Assembly: GCA_965204405.1 (NCBI GenBank)
Contig: CBDBEN010000005.1
Location: 2,604,001 to 2,668,000, forward strand
Source of the DNA: JANQPX01 sp965204405
Lineage (GTDB): Bacteria > Pseudomonadota > Alphaproteobacteria > Geminicoccales > Geminicoccaceae
Length of the DNA: 64,000 nt
Direction: 5' to 3'
Below are positions 42,060-51,563 of the stretch, one piece after another; position 1 is the stretch's first letter; the number at the start of each line of letters is the position of its first letter. The notes under the pieces were generated by a model that saw only the letters and a program-made list of their open reading frames with translations, was not told the DNA's origin and made no database searches. The position numbers and the translations under genes were made by a program.

Positions 42060-42461
42060 TTATGGTAACATGTCTTCACCGGAGAGGTCATCGAGTATCG
42101 GGCAGTCGGGACGGTCGTCGCCATGGCATTTGTCGATCAGATGCTGCAGCGTCGCCTGCATCCCCTGCAACTCGGTGATCTTACGCTCGATGTCGGCGAT
42201 CCTGCCGATGGCGAGCGCCTTGACGTCGGCGCTAGCGCGGCTGCGATTTCCGTAGAGATCCAGCAGCTCACGGCATTCCTCGACCGTGAAGCCGAGCGAT
42301 CGTGCTCGCTGTACGAATTTCAGCAGGTATAGATCCTGCTCACTATAATCTCGATAGCCATTGTCCCGTCGGGCACTCGCTTCGACTAGGCCGATGTCTT
42401 CGTAGTAGCGGATGGTCTTCGCAGGAAGGCCGCTCTTCGACGAGGCCTCTCCGATATTCAT
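42060..42461 (-). CDS. cueR: CueR/HmrR-type copper-responsive MerR regulator
   Basis: 133 aa MerR-family activator. The winged helix is at residues 1-70 (NIGEASSKSGLPAKTIRYYE, then DNGYRDYSEQDL, LLKFVQRARSLGFTVEECRE), followed by a dimerisation helix. The metal-binding loop has C112 and C120 in DKCHGDDRPDCPIL, the spacing and numbering of Cu(I)-sensing CueR. It lies 30 bp after copA on the same strand, so it is cotranscribed, and the CueR-type operator stands before copA. It distorts the 19-bp spacer promoter when copper binds. Confidence 0.93.
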   Translation of the reverse strand: MNIGEASSKSGLPAKTIRYYEDIGLVEASARRDNGYRDYSEQDLYLLKFVQRARSLGFTVEECRELLDLYGNRSRASADVKALAIGRIADIERKITELQGMQATLQHLIDKCHGDDRPDCPILDDLSGEDMLP

Positions 42462-42491
42462 GGTACAGTCTCCGGCATTAACCTGGTGGCA

Positions 42492-44834
42492 TCAAACCTT
42501 GGCATGCCGCAGCCTCAAAGCGTTGGTGATCACGGACACCGAGGATAGGCTCATGGCGGCGGCCGCGAAAATTGGCGACATCAGGACTCCCAGGAACGGA
42601 TAGAGAATGCCTGCCGCAAGAGGCACGCCTGCCGCATTGTAGATCAAGGCAAAGAACAAGTTCTGTTTGATGTTGCGCATGGTTATGTCGGCCAGGCGTC
42701 GTGCGCGGACGATGCCGTTGAGGTCGCCTTTCACAAGGGTAATGCCGGCACTTTCGATGGCGACGTCGGCGCCCGTTCCCATAGCAATTCCGACATCGGC
42801 TTCTACCAGAGCAGGCGCATCGTTGATGCCATCCCCCGCCATAGCCACGGCATGGCCGCTGGTGCGCAGTTCCCGAACAATCCTGGCCTTGTCCTCCGGC
42901 AAGACATCCGCCATCACCTCACCGATACCGAGCCGTGCCGCAACCGATCGGGCCGTCCGCTCATTGTCGCCGGTTACTATGATGAGACGGAGCCCCGCTG
43001 CATGCAGTGCCTCGATAGCTTGAGGGGTTGTCTCCTTGACGGGATCGGCAACGCCCACCAGCCCGATGATCTCATCGGCGGCGATGACGAACATCACCGT
43101 TTCACCCAGATCGCGACGGCTGTCCGCCATATCGCTCAGCAGGCTGCCATCCAGGCCGAGGTCAACAAGCAACCTGCCATTGCCGAGCGCGACGGTTTGG
43201 GTATCAACAACTCCCTTTACGCCTTTGCCCGTAATCGCCTCGAATCCTTCAGCTTTCGATAAGGGGATATGCCGCTCCCTAGCACCAGTGACAATCGCTT
43301 CCGCCAGCGGGTGCTCCGAACCCTGTTCCAGGCTTGCGGCAAGCCGGAGGATTTCGGCTTCGTCATGACCGGCTGCCGGCAATACGGTGGCCAGTTTCGG
43401 TTTGCCGGCGGTGAGTGTGCCGGTCTTGTCGACGAGGAGTGTATCGACACCTGTAAACCGTTCCAGCGCTTCCGCATTCCTGATGAGAACACCAAGCTCC
43501 GCCCCCCGTCCGGTTGCCGTCATGATCGACATCGGTGTGGCGAGACCGAGAGCACAGGGGCAGGCGATGACGAGCACCGCCACGGCCGAGACGAGACCAT
43601 AAGCCAAAGCCGGTGGTGGTCCCCAGATACCCCAAGCGACAAAGGCGACGACGGCTATGGCGACAACCGCCGGCACGAACTTTCCAGCCACCTTATCGGC
43701 GAATTTTTGGATCGGCGCGCGGCTGCGCTGGGCTTCTGCGACCATCTCGACGATCCTGCTCAGCATCGTTTCGTCGCCGACGCGCCTTGCCTCCATTACC
43801 AAGCTTCCCGTTCCATTGATCGTGGCGCCTGTGATCATATCGCCTCCGGTCTTTTCGACCGGCACCGGTTCTCCCGAAATCATCGACTCGTCGACCGAAG
43901 AGTGACCCTCGATGACGACACCATCCACCGGCACCTTATCACCCGGTCTCACCCGCAGCCGATCGCCGACAGCAACGAGGTCAAGGGTGATGTCCTCCTC
44001 TTCTCCGTCGTCGCGGATGAGGCGCGCTGTCTTCGGTGTCAGATCGAGCAGGGCTCGGATGGCAGACCCGGTGCGCTCCCGTGCGCCGAGCTCCATGATC
44101 TGCCCAAGCAGGACGAGGACGACGATGACAGCACCTGCTTCGAAATAGACACCGACATGCCCGTCCGTATCACGGAAGCCTTCCGGGAAGGCACTCGGGA
44201 TCAGGACTGCCGCAAGGCTGAAGAGATAGGCAGCACCGACGCCCATGCCGATAAGTGTGAACATATTGAGATTGCCGCTGATCACCGATTTCACGCCGCG
44301 AACCAGAAACGGCCAGCCTGACCAGAGGATAACCGGTGTCGCCAGGGCAAGCTCCGCCCAAAGCGCACCCTGTTCTCCGACCGTGTTGCGAAGAAAGCCA
44401 AGGCCGATCATTGACCCCATGGTCAACAGCAGCAAAGGCAGGGTCAGCGCGGCACCAATCCAAAAACGCCATTTGAAATCGATGAGTTCCGGATTGGGGC
44501 CCGCATCGGCGGCAGGTAAGCCCATCGGCTCCAGCGCCATGCCGCATATCGGGCAGTCGCCTGGCCCGTCGGCGATGATTTCCGGGTCCATCGGGCACGT
44601 GTATTGGGCCCCAGGGATAGGCTCCTCCGACTCACGGACACCAAGATAGCGATCGGGATCAGTCTCGAATTTTTCGAGACACCCGGCGCAACAGAAGTAG
44701 TAGTCCACCATGTCATGCCTGGCGTGATGGTTCGCCGTCGCCGGATCGGTGCTCATGCCGCAAACGGGATCAACGACGGCCGTTGTCTCAGGCTCTTGGC
44801 CTAGGTCGCCAACAGCGGCGGCAGGCGTGGGCAT
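42492..44834 (-). CDS. copA: Copper-translocating P1B-type ATPase
   Basis: 780 aa export pump for Cu(I) in the inner membrane. Instead of the usual HMA domain, the N-terminus has a YHS-like part (residues 21-63, VDPVCGM and FCCAGC) and a heavy-metal-binding YTCPMDPEI, then CPICGM part (78-99). The transport motif C425-P426-C427 is in VIACPCALGLATP, the phosphorylated D469 in DKTGTLT, and the hinge motif in GDGINDAPALVEADVGIAMG. Eight hydrophobic segments fit P1B. Regulated by CueR from the promoter at 44883-44913. Confidence 0.95.
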   Translation of the reverse strand: MPTPAAAVGDLGQEPETTAVVDPVCGMSTDPATANHHARHDMVDYYFCCAGCLEKFETDPDRYLGVRESEEPIPGAQYTCPMDPEIIADGPGDCPICGMALEPMGLPAADAGPNPELIDFKWRFWIGAALTLPLLLLTMGSMIGLGFLRNTVGEQGALWAELALATPVILWSGWPFLVRGVKSVISGNLNMFTLIGMGVGAAYLFSLAAVLIPSAFPEGFRDTDGHVGVYFEAGAVIVVLVLLGQIMELGARERTGSAIRALLDLTPKTARLIRDDGEEEDITLDLVAVGDRLRVRPGDKVPVDGVVIEGHSSVDESMISGEPVPVEKTGGDMITGATINGTGSLVMEARRVGDETMLSRIVEMVAEAQRSRAPIQKFADKVAGKFVPAVVAIAVVAFVAWGIWGPPPALAYGLVSAVAVLVIACPCALGLATPMSIMTATGRGAELGVLIRNAEALERFTGVDTLLVDKTGTLTAGKPKLATVLPAAGHDEAEILRLAASLEQGSEHPLAEAIVTGARERHIPLSKAEGFEAITGKGVKGVVDTQTVALGNGRLLVDLGLDGSLLSDMADSRRDLGETVMFVIAADEIIGLVGVADPVKETTPQAIEALHAAGLRLIIVTGDNERTARSVAARLGIGEVMADVLPEDKARIVRELRTSGHAVAMAGDGINDAPALVEADVGIAMGTGADVAIESAGITLVKGDLNGIVRARRLADITMRNIKQNLFFALIYNAAGVPLAAGILYPFLGVLMSPIFAAAAMSLSSVSVITNALRLRHAKV

Positions 44835-44882
44835 GTCGGCTTCTCTCCACTTGGTGCGAGGGATACTCTCAACCTCACCAGG

Positions 44883-44913
44883 CGTTACACCTTCCAGTTA
44901 AGGGAAGGTCAAG
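44883..44913 (-). promoter_or_regulatory. CueR-type operator and promoter of copA
   Basis: The palindrome ACCTTCC-AGTTAAG-GGAAGGT lies at 44890-44910. On the minus strand TTGACC (44908-44913) and TAACGC (44883-44888) form -35 and -10 elements separated by 19 bp, the overlong spacer typical of MerR-controlled promoters. It ends about 49 bp before copA. Confidence 0.88.
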
Positions 44914-45043
44914 CCTTGGCCTCATGGCCTCTTCTGAAGGAGCGACGGTAATGGATTGTCTATGCTGGCGTACATGAGGGTTGCCCGATGGCGGCCAGAA
45001 GGCGAGATTGGTTCGTCAATCCAGGCATTTCCGGAACGGCAGC

Positions 45044-45625
45044 ATGCAGAAACTCCAGTCGCAGGGCGTTCACCATATCACGCTGGTCGGCGCCGACCGC
45101 AGGACGTCGATCGATTTCTGGGAAGGCCTGCTCGGCATGCCCTTCGTGTTCGAGCAGCCCAATCTCGACAATCCGAGGGAGAGCCATCTCTATTTCGATC
45201 CTGGCGACGGACGGCTGATCACGGTGTTTACCGATGAGAGCCGGACACCTGATCGGGCACGCACATCGACCGATATCGGAACGGTTCATCATCTGGCCTT
45301 TGCCGTCTCGGCGGCGATGTTCCGCCAGGTCGTTCTCCGCCTTGACGAGCGCGGTATCAAGCATAGCGGTCCGAAAGACCGGGGCTTCATGGACTCGATC
45401 TATTTCACGGACCCGCTCGGTCTGCTGGTCGAACTGGCCTGCTACCGTTTCGAGCCGCCGATCGGATGCACCCATGCCGATGTGCTGATGGAGGCTCACC
45501 GGATAAGGGTCGAACGGGGTGACGATAGCATTGCCGAGGTCCATCTGGCCGATGCGATCGAACACCTGGTGCAACGATGCCGTCCCAGCCTGTCCGATGA
45601 TCGAGCAGCGAAAAATCCCTATTAG
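45044..45625 (+). CDS. VOC-superfamily protein (glyoxalase/ring-cleaving dioxygenase-like)
   Basis: 193 aa. One or two beta-alpha-beta-beta-beta modules with probable metal ligands: His in GVHHITLVGAD (about residue 10), His in TVHHLAFAVSAA (about residue 80) and Glu in LGLLVELACYRF (about residue 125). The start at 45044 gives the conserved beginning QKLQSQGVHHITL and has GGAACGGCAGC before it; a longer frame from 44981 is not supported. Relatives cleave hydroquinone-type rings. The gene stands alone and is convergent with the peptide ABC transporter operon. Confidence 0.85.
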   Translation: MQKLQSQGVHHITLVGADRRTSIDFWEGLLGMPFVFEQPNLDNPRESHLYFDPGDGRLITVFTDESRTPDRARTSTDIGTVHHLAFAVSAAMFRQVVLRLDERGIKHSGPKDRGFMDSIYFTDPLGLLVELACYRFEPPIGCTHADVLMEAHRIRVERGDDSIAEVHLADAIEHLVQRCRPSLSDDRAAKNPY

Positions 45626-45671
45626 CAAGTCGAGCGCAGCGGGCAAAAAGACACAAGATTTACGTTGCGAT

Positions 45672-46685
45672 CTATTCGATGAGATGATCAGCCCGGTCTT
45701 CCTCGACGGCATGGCAGGCGTGGAGATGGGTGCTGGCGCGATAAGGCTGGAGCTTTGGGCTCTCGGTGCGACAGCGGTCATTGGCAAGCGGGCAACGGGG
45801 GTGGAAGGCGCAGCCGGTTGGCGGGTCGAGAGGGGAGGGGAGTTCCCCCTTGATCGCCAGGCGCCGGCTGCGCTTTTTGGGGTTGGTGCTCGGACTGCTT
45901 GCCTGGAGGGCTCTGGTGTAGGGGTGAAGCGGCTGGTCGAAGAGGTGATCGCACGAGCCTTGTTCGATCGGTCGCCCCAGATACATTACGATCACCTCGT
46001 CGGCGACATGACGGACCACCGAGAGATCGTGGGAGATGAAGAGATAAGCAAGCTCGAAGGTCTCCTGCAAGTCGTTCAGGAGGTTCAGGACCTGTGCCTG
46101 TATTGAAATATCGAGCGCTGATACCGGCTCGTCCAGGACGATGATCTTGGGCTTGAGCATTAGGGCGCGGGCGACGGCGATCCGCTGGCGCTGACCGCCA
46201 GAGAACATATGCGGATAGCGGCTGGCATGCTCCGGCCGCAAACCGACGTTCGCCATCATGTCGTTGACCGCTGTCTCACGATTCCTGCGGGTCATATCGG
46301 TATTGATCTTGAGTGGCTCTTCCAGGATCGCGGCGATTTTCTTCCTGGGATTAAGCGATCCATAAGGATCCTGAAAAACGATCTGAATCGTCTGCCGGAG
46401 ATGGCGGCGCTGCTCGTCGGTGACGGTTGCGATATCGATGCCGTCAATCGTCAATGCCCCGGCCGTCGCCGGTTCGATGAGGGTGACGAGGCGGGCAAGC
46501 GTGCTCTTGCCGCAGCCACTTTCGCCGACCACCGCAAGGGTTCTTCCAGGCATCATGGTGAAGCTCGCCTGGCGAACTGCCTGAAGCATTGCCGGTTCCC
46601 TGAACATGCCGCGCGACACGCTGTAATGTCGGGCAAGCTCTCGGGCTTCGAGGATGTTGCGTTGCCCGGTTGGTGCCGAGGTCAT
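45672..46685 (-). CDS. Peptide ABC transporter ATP-binding protein, DppF type
   Basis: 337 aa ATPase of a di/oligopeptide (PepT family) importer. Walker A GESGCGKST, Q-loop VFQDPYGSLNPRKK, signature FSGGQRQRIAVARAL, Walker B IIVLDEPVSALD and the C-terminal oligopeptide extension GCAFHPRCPLANDRCRTE with its Cys residues are all visible. The start at 46685 overlaps the DppD stop (ATGA). It is the last of five genes (binding protein, two permeases, two ATPases) transcribed leftward. Confidence 0.95.
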   Translation of the reverse strand: MTSAPTGQRNILEARELARHYSVSRGMFREPAMLQAVRQASFTMMPGRTLAVVGESGCGKSTLARLVTLIEPATAGALTIDGIDIATVTDEQRRHLRQTIQIVFQDPYGSLNPRKKIAAILEEPLKINTDMTRRNRETAVNDMMANVGLRPEHASRYPHMFSGGQRQRIAVARALMLKPKIIVLDEPVSALDISIQAQVLNLLNDLQETFELAYLFISHDLSVVRHVADEVIVMYLGRPIEQGSCDHLFDQPLHPYTRALQASSPSTNPKKRSRRLAIKGELPSPLDPPTGCAFHPRCPLANDRCRTESPKLQPYRASTHLHACHAVEEDRADHLIE

Positions 46686-47668
46686 CGCTCGGACTTCGCC
46701 AGCGGGCCGGTGGCCAGTAGCGGGTAGTGGCAGCGCACTAGCCCGCGGGGGCCGTCGGTGAAACGGGGGCCTTCTTCGATGCAATGCGTTTTGGCGAACT
46801 TGCAGCGGGGATGAAACAGACAGCCGGCCGGGCGGTCGCCGGCACCTGGCACGATCCCCGGGATGGTCGGCAGGCGTTTGGTCGTCGCGCGCTCAGGCAG
46901 GGCATCGAGAAGGGCTGCGGTGTAGGGGTGCTGCGGTGCTTCGAACAGGGCCTCGACAGGCTGCATCTCCACCTGCTGCCCGGCATATTGCACATTCACC
47001 CGCTCGGCGGTCTCCGCTACCACCGCCATGTCATGGGTGATCAGAATCAACGCCATGTCGCGTTCTCTTTGCAAGTCGAGGAGCAGATCGAGGATCTGTG
47101 CCTGAATGGTCACATCCAACGCCGTGGTCGGCTCGTCCGCAATCAGAAGCTTGGGATTGCAGGCGATCGCGATCGCGATCATCACCCGCTGGTTCATACC
47201 GCCGGAGAGCTGGTGGGGAAAGGCCGAGAGCCGCTGTTCGGGGGACGGAATGCCAACCAAGTCGAGAAGCTCGACAGCTCGCTTATGATGCTCGGCGCGG
47301 GCCCCGCCGAGGTGGGTCTTGATGCCCTCCGTGAGTTGGAAGCCAACGGTGAAGCAAGGGTTAAGCGATGTCATTGGCTCCTGGAAGATCATCGCCATGT
47401 CCTTCCCGATCATCCGCCTCCGCTCGGCGGCTGAGAGCCCCAATAAGCTCTGGCCGTCAAACGTCATGTGGTCGGCGGAGATTCTGGCAGTCCAGGGGAG
47501 GAGTCCCATCAGAGCCAGCATGGCAACGCTCTTGCCGGAGCCGCTCTCACCGACGATGGCCAGGATATCACCCTGATCGACGCTGATAGTCATGCCGTCC
47601 ACCGCCTTGAACGGCCCACGCATGGTCGAGAATTCGACGGTGAGATTCTTGATATCGAGAAGCATCAT
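46682..47668 (-). CDS. Peptide ABC transporter ATP-binding protein, DppD type
   Basis: 328 aa. N-terminal DIKNLTVEFSTMRGPFKAVD, Walker A GESGSGKSV, Q-loop IFQEPMTSLNPCF, signature LSGGMNQRVMIAIAIA, Walker B LLIADEPTTALD, and C-terminal GCLFHPRCKFAKTHC. Together with DppF it energises the permease. It is followed by DppF with a 4-base overlap and preceded by DppC after an 84-bp gap. Confidence 0.95.
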   Translation of the reverse strand: MMLLDIKNLTVEFSTMRGPFKAVDGMTISVDQGDILAIVGESGSGKSVAMLALMGLLPWTARISADHMTFDGQSLLGLSAAERRRMIGKDMAMIFQEPMTSLNPCFTVGFQLTEGIKTHLGGARAEHHKRAVELLDLVGIPSPEQRLSAFPHQLSGGMNQRVMIAIAIACNPKLLIADEPTTALDVTIQAQILDLLLDLQRERDMALILITHDMAVVAETAERVNVQYAGQQVEMQPVEALFEAPQHPYTAALLDALPERATTKRLPTIPGIVPGAGDRPAGCLFHPRCKFAKTHCIEEGPRFTDGPRGLVRCHYPLLATGPLAKSER

Positions 47669-47752
47669 CTCAGCTTACTGACCTGTCGTCACCGTGATCT
47701 CCTCCGGTCTCATTTGCCATGACGGTTCAAGTCCATGAAGTGACCATGCCAC

Positions 47753-48661
47753 CTAGCTGCGCTTGAGTTTGGGATCGAGGGCATCGCGCAGGCCATCGCC
47801 CATGAGGTTGAGTGCCAGGACCGTGATCAGGATGGCGAGGCCTGGGAAGGTTACGACCCACCATGCGCGCAGCACGAATTCCCGCGCGTCCGCGAGCATA
47901 GTGCCCCATTCGGGCGTCGGCGGCTGTGCGCCAAGGCCCAAAAAGCCGAGGGCGGCTGCGTCGAGGATGGCGTTGGAAAAGGCAAGGCTTGCCTGGACGA
48001 TCAACGGCGCCAGGCAATTGGGAAGGACGGTCGCGAACATCAGGCGCGGCAGCCCTGCACCGGTCACTTTGCTCGCGGTGACATAGTCCTTGGTGGTTTC
48101 GGTAATCACGGAGGCACGGGTCAGTCGCGTGAACTGGGGAAGATAGGTAACAGCGATTGCGATGACGGCATTCAATAGGCCGGGCCCCAGGATCGCGACG
48201 ATGACGATGGCAAGCAGCAGATTCGGTACGGCGAGCAGGATATCCATCGCCCGCATGACCATGGCCTCGATCCAGCCGCGGGCAAAGCCGGCGATCAGGC
48301 CGAGCATGATGCCGAAGCTGAGCGAGATCGTGACCACGATCAGCGCGATGATCAGCGAGTAGCGAGCCCCATGGATGATGCGCGAAAAAATATCCCGGCC
48401 GACGGCATCGGTACCGAGTAGAAATTCAACGGAGCCGCCCTCGGCCCAAAAGGGTGGCTGCAGGAAATGGTCTCGATATTGGTGTGCCGGCGCGTGTGGT
48501 GCCACGATATCGGCGAACACGGCTGCGAGCAGAACGATGAAGATCACCAAGAGCCCGAGAACGGCGCCTTTGTTTTCCCGAAAGTAGTACCAAAACTCGC
48601 GAAAAGGCCCAGGCGGTGTCGCTTCGGCAACCTCGGTAATTCGAGCTTGTTCCATGGCCAT
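47753..48661 (-). CDS. Peptide ABC transporter permease, DppC type
   Basis: 302 aa inner-membrane permease. The N-terminal cytoplasmic tail (FREFWYYFRENKGAVLGLLV) leads into the first helix. The periplasmic PPFWAEGGSVEFLLGTDAVGRD, IFSRIIHGARYSLII motif and the EAA-like loop DYVTASKVTGAGLPRLMFAT are DppC hallmarks. The ATG at 48661 overlaps the DppB stop (TGATG); a second ATG at 48655 is possible. Confidence 0.94.
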   Translation of the reverse strand: MAMEQARITEVAEATPPGPFREFWYYFRENKGAVLGLLVIFIVLLAAVFADIVAPHAPAHQYRDHFLQPPFWAEGGSVEFLLGTDAVGRDIFSRIIHGARYSLIIALIVVTISLSFGIMLGLIAGFARGWIEAMVMRAMDILLAVPNLLLAIVIVAILGPGLLNAVIAIAVTYLPQFTRLTRASVITETTKDYVTASKVTGAGLPRLMFATVLPNCLAPLIVQASLAFSNAILDAAALGFLGLGAQPPTPEWGTMLADAREFVLRAWWVVTFPGLAILITVLALNLMGDGLRDALDPKLKRS

Positions 48662-49674
48662 CAGGAGCGGCCGTGCCGGATACGCGGGTTGATTAAACCA
48701 TAGAGTAGGTCCACGGAGAAATTCACCAGCATGACTATGGTCGCGATCATGAGAATACCACCTTGAACCGAAGGGTAGTCGCGCCTGGCGACCGAATCGA
48801 TCAGCCATTTGCCGATGCCCGGCCAGGAGAAGATCGTCTCGGTCAGAATGGCACCGCTAAATGCCGTGCTTGCGGACAGGCCGATGACCGTGATCACGGG
48901 GATCATCGCATTGCGCAGCGCATGCAGTCCAACAACCCGGCCTGGCCTCAATCCTTTGGCGCGAGCGGTGCGGATATAGTCCTCACCCATGACCTCCAGC
49001 ATGGCCGATCGGGTTTGCCGTGCGATCACGGCAAGCGGGATGGTCCCGAGAGCAATCGTCGGCAGGATCAGATGTCGAAGCGCCGATTTGAAGGCGCCTT
49101 CCTGACCGGAAAGCAGGCTGTCGATCAGCATGAATCCGGTCACTGGCGGAAAGAAGTACAACAGATCGATTCGGCCGGAGACCGGTGTCCATTTCAAGAT
49201 GCTGGAAAACAGAATGATCAGCAGCAGGCCCCACCAGAAGATTGGCATAGAGAAGCCGGTGAGCGACGTGCTCATCAGCACGTGATCGAAGGCCGAGCCT
49301 CGATTGATGCCGGCGATGATGCCGGCTGGAATGCCGATCAGAATGGCAAACAGAAGGCCGCAAAGGCCAAGCTCCAAGGTCGCCGGAAAGAGGGTCAGAA
49401 ATTCGTCCAGAACCGGTTTTCTCGTGACCAGAGAGTTGCCGAGATCACCCTGCACGACATTGCCGAGGAAGGTTAGATACTGAACCGGTAACGGCTTGTC
49501 GAAGCCGAAGCGTTCGCGAAGCTCGGCGTGACGTTCTTCGCTTATCCCACGCTCGCCGACCAGAAGCTCGATCGGGTCGCCCGGCACGAGGCGAATGAGC
49601 GCGAACGCTACGATCGTAACCCCAATGAATGTTGGGATCAGAACGGCGAGACGTGTGAGAACGAAGCGAATCAT
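48661..49674 (-). CDS. Peptide ABC transporter permease, DppB type
   Basis: 337 aa inner-membrane permease that begins MIRFVLTRLAVLIPTFIGVT. It has six helices, the periplasmic region IRLVPGDPIELLVGERG with ERFGFDKPLPVQYLTFLGNV, and the EAA loop GEDYIRTARAKGLRPGRVVG. It is the second gene of the operon after the binding protein (61-bp gap). Confidence 0.94.
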   Translation of the reverse strand: MIRFVLTRLAVLIPTFIGVTIVAFALIRLVPGDPIELLVGERGISEERHAELRERFGFDKPLPVQYLTFLGNVVQGDLGNSLVTRKPVLDEFLTLFPATLELGLCGLLFAILIGIPAGIIAGINRGSAFDHVLMSTSLTGFSMPIFWWGLLLIILFSSILKWTPVSGRIDLLYFFPPVTGFMLIDSLLSGQEGAFKSALRHLILPTIALGTIPLAVIARQTRSAMLEVMGEDYIRTARAKGLRPGRVVGLHALRNAMIPVITVIGLSASTAFSGAILTETIFSWPGIGKWLIDSVARRDYPSVQGGILMIATIVMLVNFSVDLLYGLINPRIRHGRS

Positions 49675-49735
49675 GGGTCAAATGGCTCGCGGAACGGAAC
49701 ATTGCTGCCCGCCCCGCTTGCCGATCAACGTGCTA

Positions 49736-51331
49736 TTATCCTTCGATATCGACGCCATAGAAGATATGACCGCCGAAGGGGTCGATCTTGAAGTTCTTCA
49801 CTTCCTTCCTGACGGGCTTGAACACGATCGAATGGGCGATCGTGGCCCAGGGCGCCTCCTCCTTGAAGATGACCTGAGCCTCTTCATAGAGTTTGGTGCG
49901 TTCGGCGACGTCGCTGACCTGCTTGGCCTTCAGGAGCAGATCTTCGAAGGGCTGATGGCAGAAACGGGCCCGATTGGCGCTGTCCTTGGCAGCTTCGCAG
50001 CCGAGGAGGACATGGAGGAAATTATCGGGATCGCCATTGTCCCCGGTCCAACCAAGCAGCACGGTGTCGTGCTCGCCTTTCTTCGAACGCTCCAGATATT
50101 CGCCCCATTCGAAGGATACGATGTCGGCTTCGACACCGACGGCAGCCCAGTCTGCTTGAATCAGTTCGGCCATGCGCCTGGCATTCGGGTTATAGGGCCG
50201 CTGTACCGGCATCGCCCAGACATTGGTCTTGAGATCGGCAATGCCTGCCTCGTCCAGCATGGACTTGGCTTTTTCCGGATCGTAGGGATAGTCTTCGATG
50301 GCATCGTTGTAGGACCAGATGGTCGGCGGGATCGGGTTCTTGGCGATCGAGCCTGCCCCTTGGAACACTGCATCGAGAATCGCTTCCTTGTTGATCGCCA
50401 TATTCAACGCCTGGCGGACCACCTTGTTGTCGAAGGGAGGCTTTTCCGTATTGAAGGCGAGATAGCCGACATTCAGGCCTTCCTGTTCCATCAGCTCGAC
50501 ATCGGGGTGAGCGGCGATCTCCTCAAGATCGGCTGGGTTGGGATAAGGCATGACATGGCATTCGCCCGCCTGTAACTTTTGCCAGCGCACGGACGCATCG
50601 GTGGTAATCGCGAACACCAAATCGTCGATCGGCGCCTTGCCAGCCCAATAGTCAGGATGGGCCTTGTAGCGGATCACTGCATCCTTTTGGTATGCGACGA
50701 GCTGAAAGGGGCCAGTGCCGACCGGATCGAGATCAACCTGCTCTGGCGTGCCTGCCTCGGTCATCGCGTCGGCATATTCCGCTGACATGATCGATGCGAA
50801 ATCCATGCCGAGATTGGCGATAAATGGGGCTTCAGTCTTGTTGAGCACAAATTTCACGGTCATGTCGTCGACCTTCTCGACCGCCTTGATCAGGTCGGGC
50901 ATGCCCATGCTTTGGAAATATTCATACGTGCCGCCGGAAACAGTGTGGAAGGGGTGCTCGGTGTCCCACTGGCGGGCGAAGCTCCAAACAACATCGTCCG
51001 CATTCATGTCGCGGCTCGGGGTAAAGCCATCGGTGCTGTGGAACTTGACGCCAGGCCGGAGCTTGAACGTGTATTCGAGACCGTCGTCCGAGATCTCCCA
51101 GCTCTCAGCCAAGCCCGGAACCAGTGACGTGCCACCGCGCTCGAACTCGACGAGGCGATTGTAGACATTCTTCGAGGAGGCATCGAAAGTCGTGCCCGCC
51201 GTGTAGAGGGCGGGGTTGAAGCCTTCAGGACTGCCTTCTGAGCAATAGACCAAGGTCTTGGCCTGCACGGTCGAGGACAGGAGGGCGGCGAGAGTCAGGC
51301 TGAGGCTTCCGGCGACGAAACGTTTTGTCAT
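49736..51331 (-). CDS. Peptide ABC transporter substrate-binding protein, DppA type
   Basis: 531 aa periplasmic protein of the SBP_bac_5 family. Signal peptide residues 1-24 (ending VQA-KTLVYC), followed by CSEGSPEGFNPALYTAGTTF, NVYNRLVEFERGGTSLVPGL, DPVGTGPFQLVAYQKDA and IPPTIWSYNDAIEDYPYDP. Length and pattern are close to DppA of E. coli. It is first in the operon and divergent from davA, so the transporter may import lysine peptides or related amides for the Dav pathway; that link is inferred from position. Confidence 0.93.
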   Translation of the reverse strand: MTKRFVAGSLSLTLAALLSSTVQAKTLVYCSEGSPEGFNPALYTAGTTFDASSKNVYNRLVEFERGGTSLVPGLAESWEISDDGLEYTFKLRPGVKFHSTDGFTPSRDMNADDVVWSFARQWDTEHPFHTVSGGTYEYFQSMGMPDLIKAVEKVDDMTVKFVLNKTEAPFIANLGMDFASIMSAEYADAMTEAGTPEQVDLDPVGTGPFQLVAYQKDAVIRYKAHPDYWAGKAPIDDLVFAITTDASVRWQKLQAGECHVMPYPNPADLEEIAAHPDVELMEQEGLNVGYLAFNTEKPPFDNKVVRQALNMAINKEAILDAVFQGAGSIAKNPIPPTIWSYNDAIEDYPYDPEKAKSMLDEAGIADLKTNVWAMPVQRPYNPNARRMAELIQADWAAVGVEADIVSFEWGEYLERSKKGEHDTVLLGWTGDNGDPDNFLHVLLGCEAAKDSANRARFCHQPFEDLLLKAKQVSDVAERTKLYEEAQVIFKEEAPWATIAHSIVFKPVRKEVKNFKIDPFGGHIFYGVDIEG

Positions 51332-51563
51332 GTTGGCAACTCCCTAATGGCCCCGTCAGACGCCGAGCGTCGGCGTTCGGATAGCCATTGATGATCTGGA
51401 GTTTACTACGCAAGGTGCCGGTTGGTTTTGTCAATCGTCAAATGTTCAATCGGCCTGCTTCAGCGCTGGAGATAGAGATTGCTGCTCTCCGATCGATTGC
51501 GCTGTTGCCTTTCGATTGAACCTGTCCGATGAGGAGAGCACGACACTTCTTGGAGAGCAGACC

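Noticed and set aside
43269..44321. 350-codon plus-strand frame opposite copA
   Set aside because: Antisense of the P-type ATPase; no motif support.
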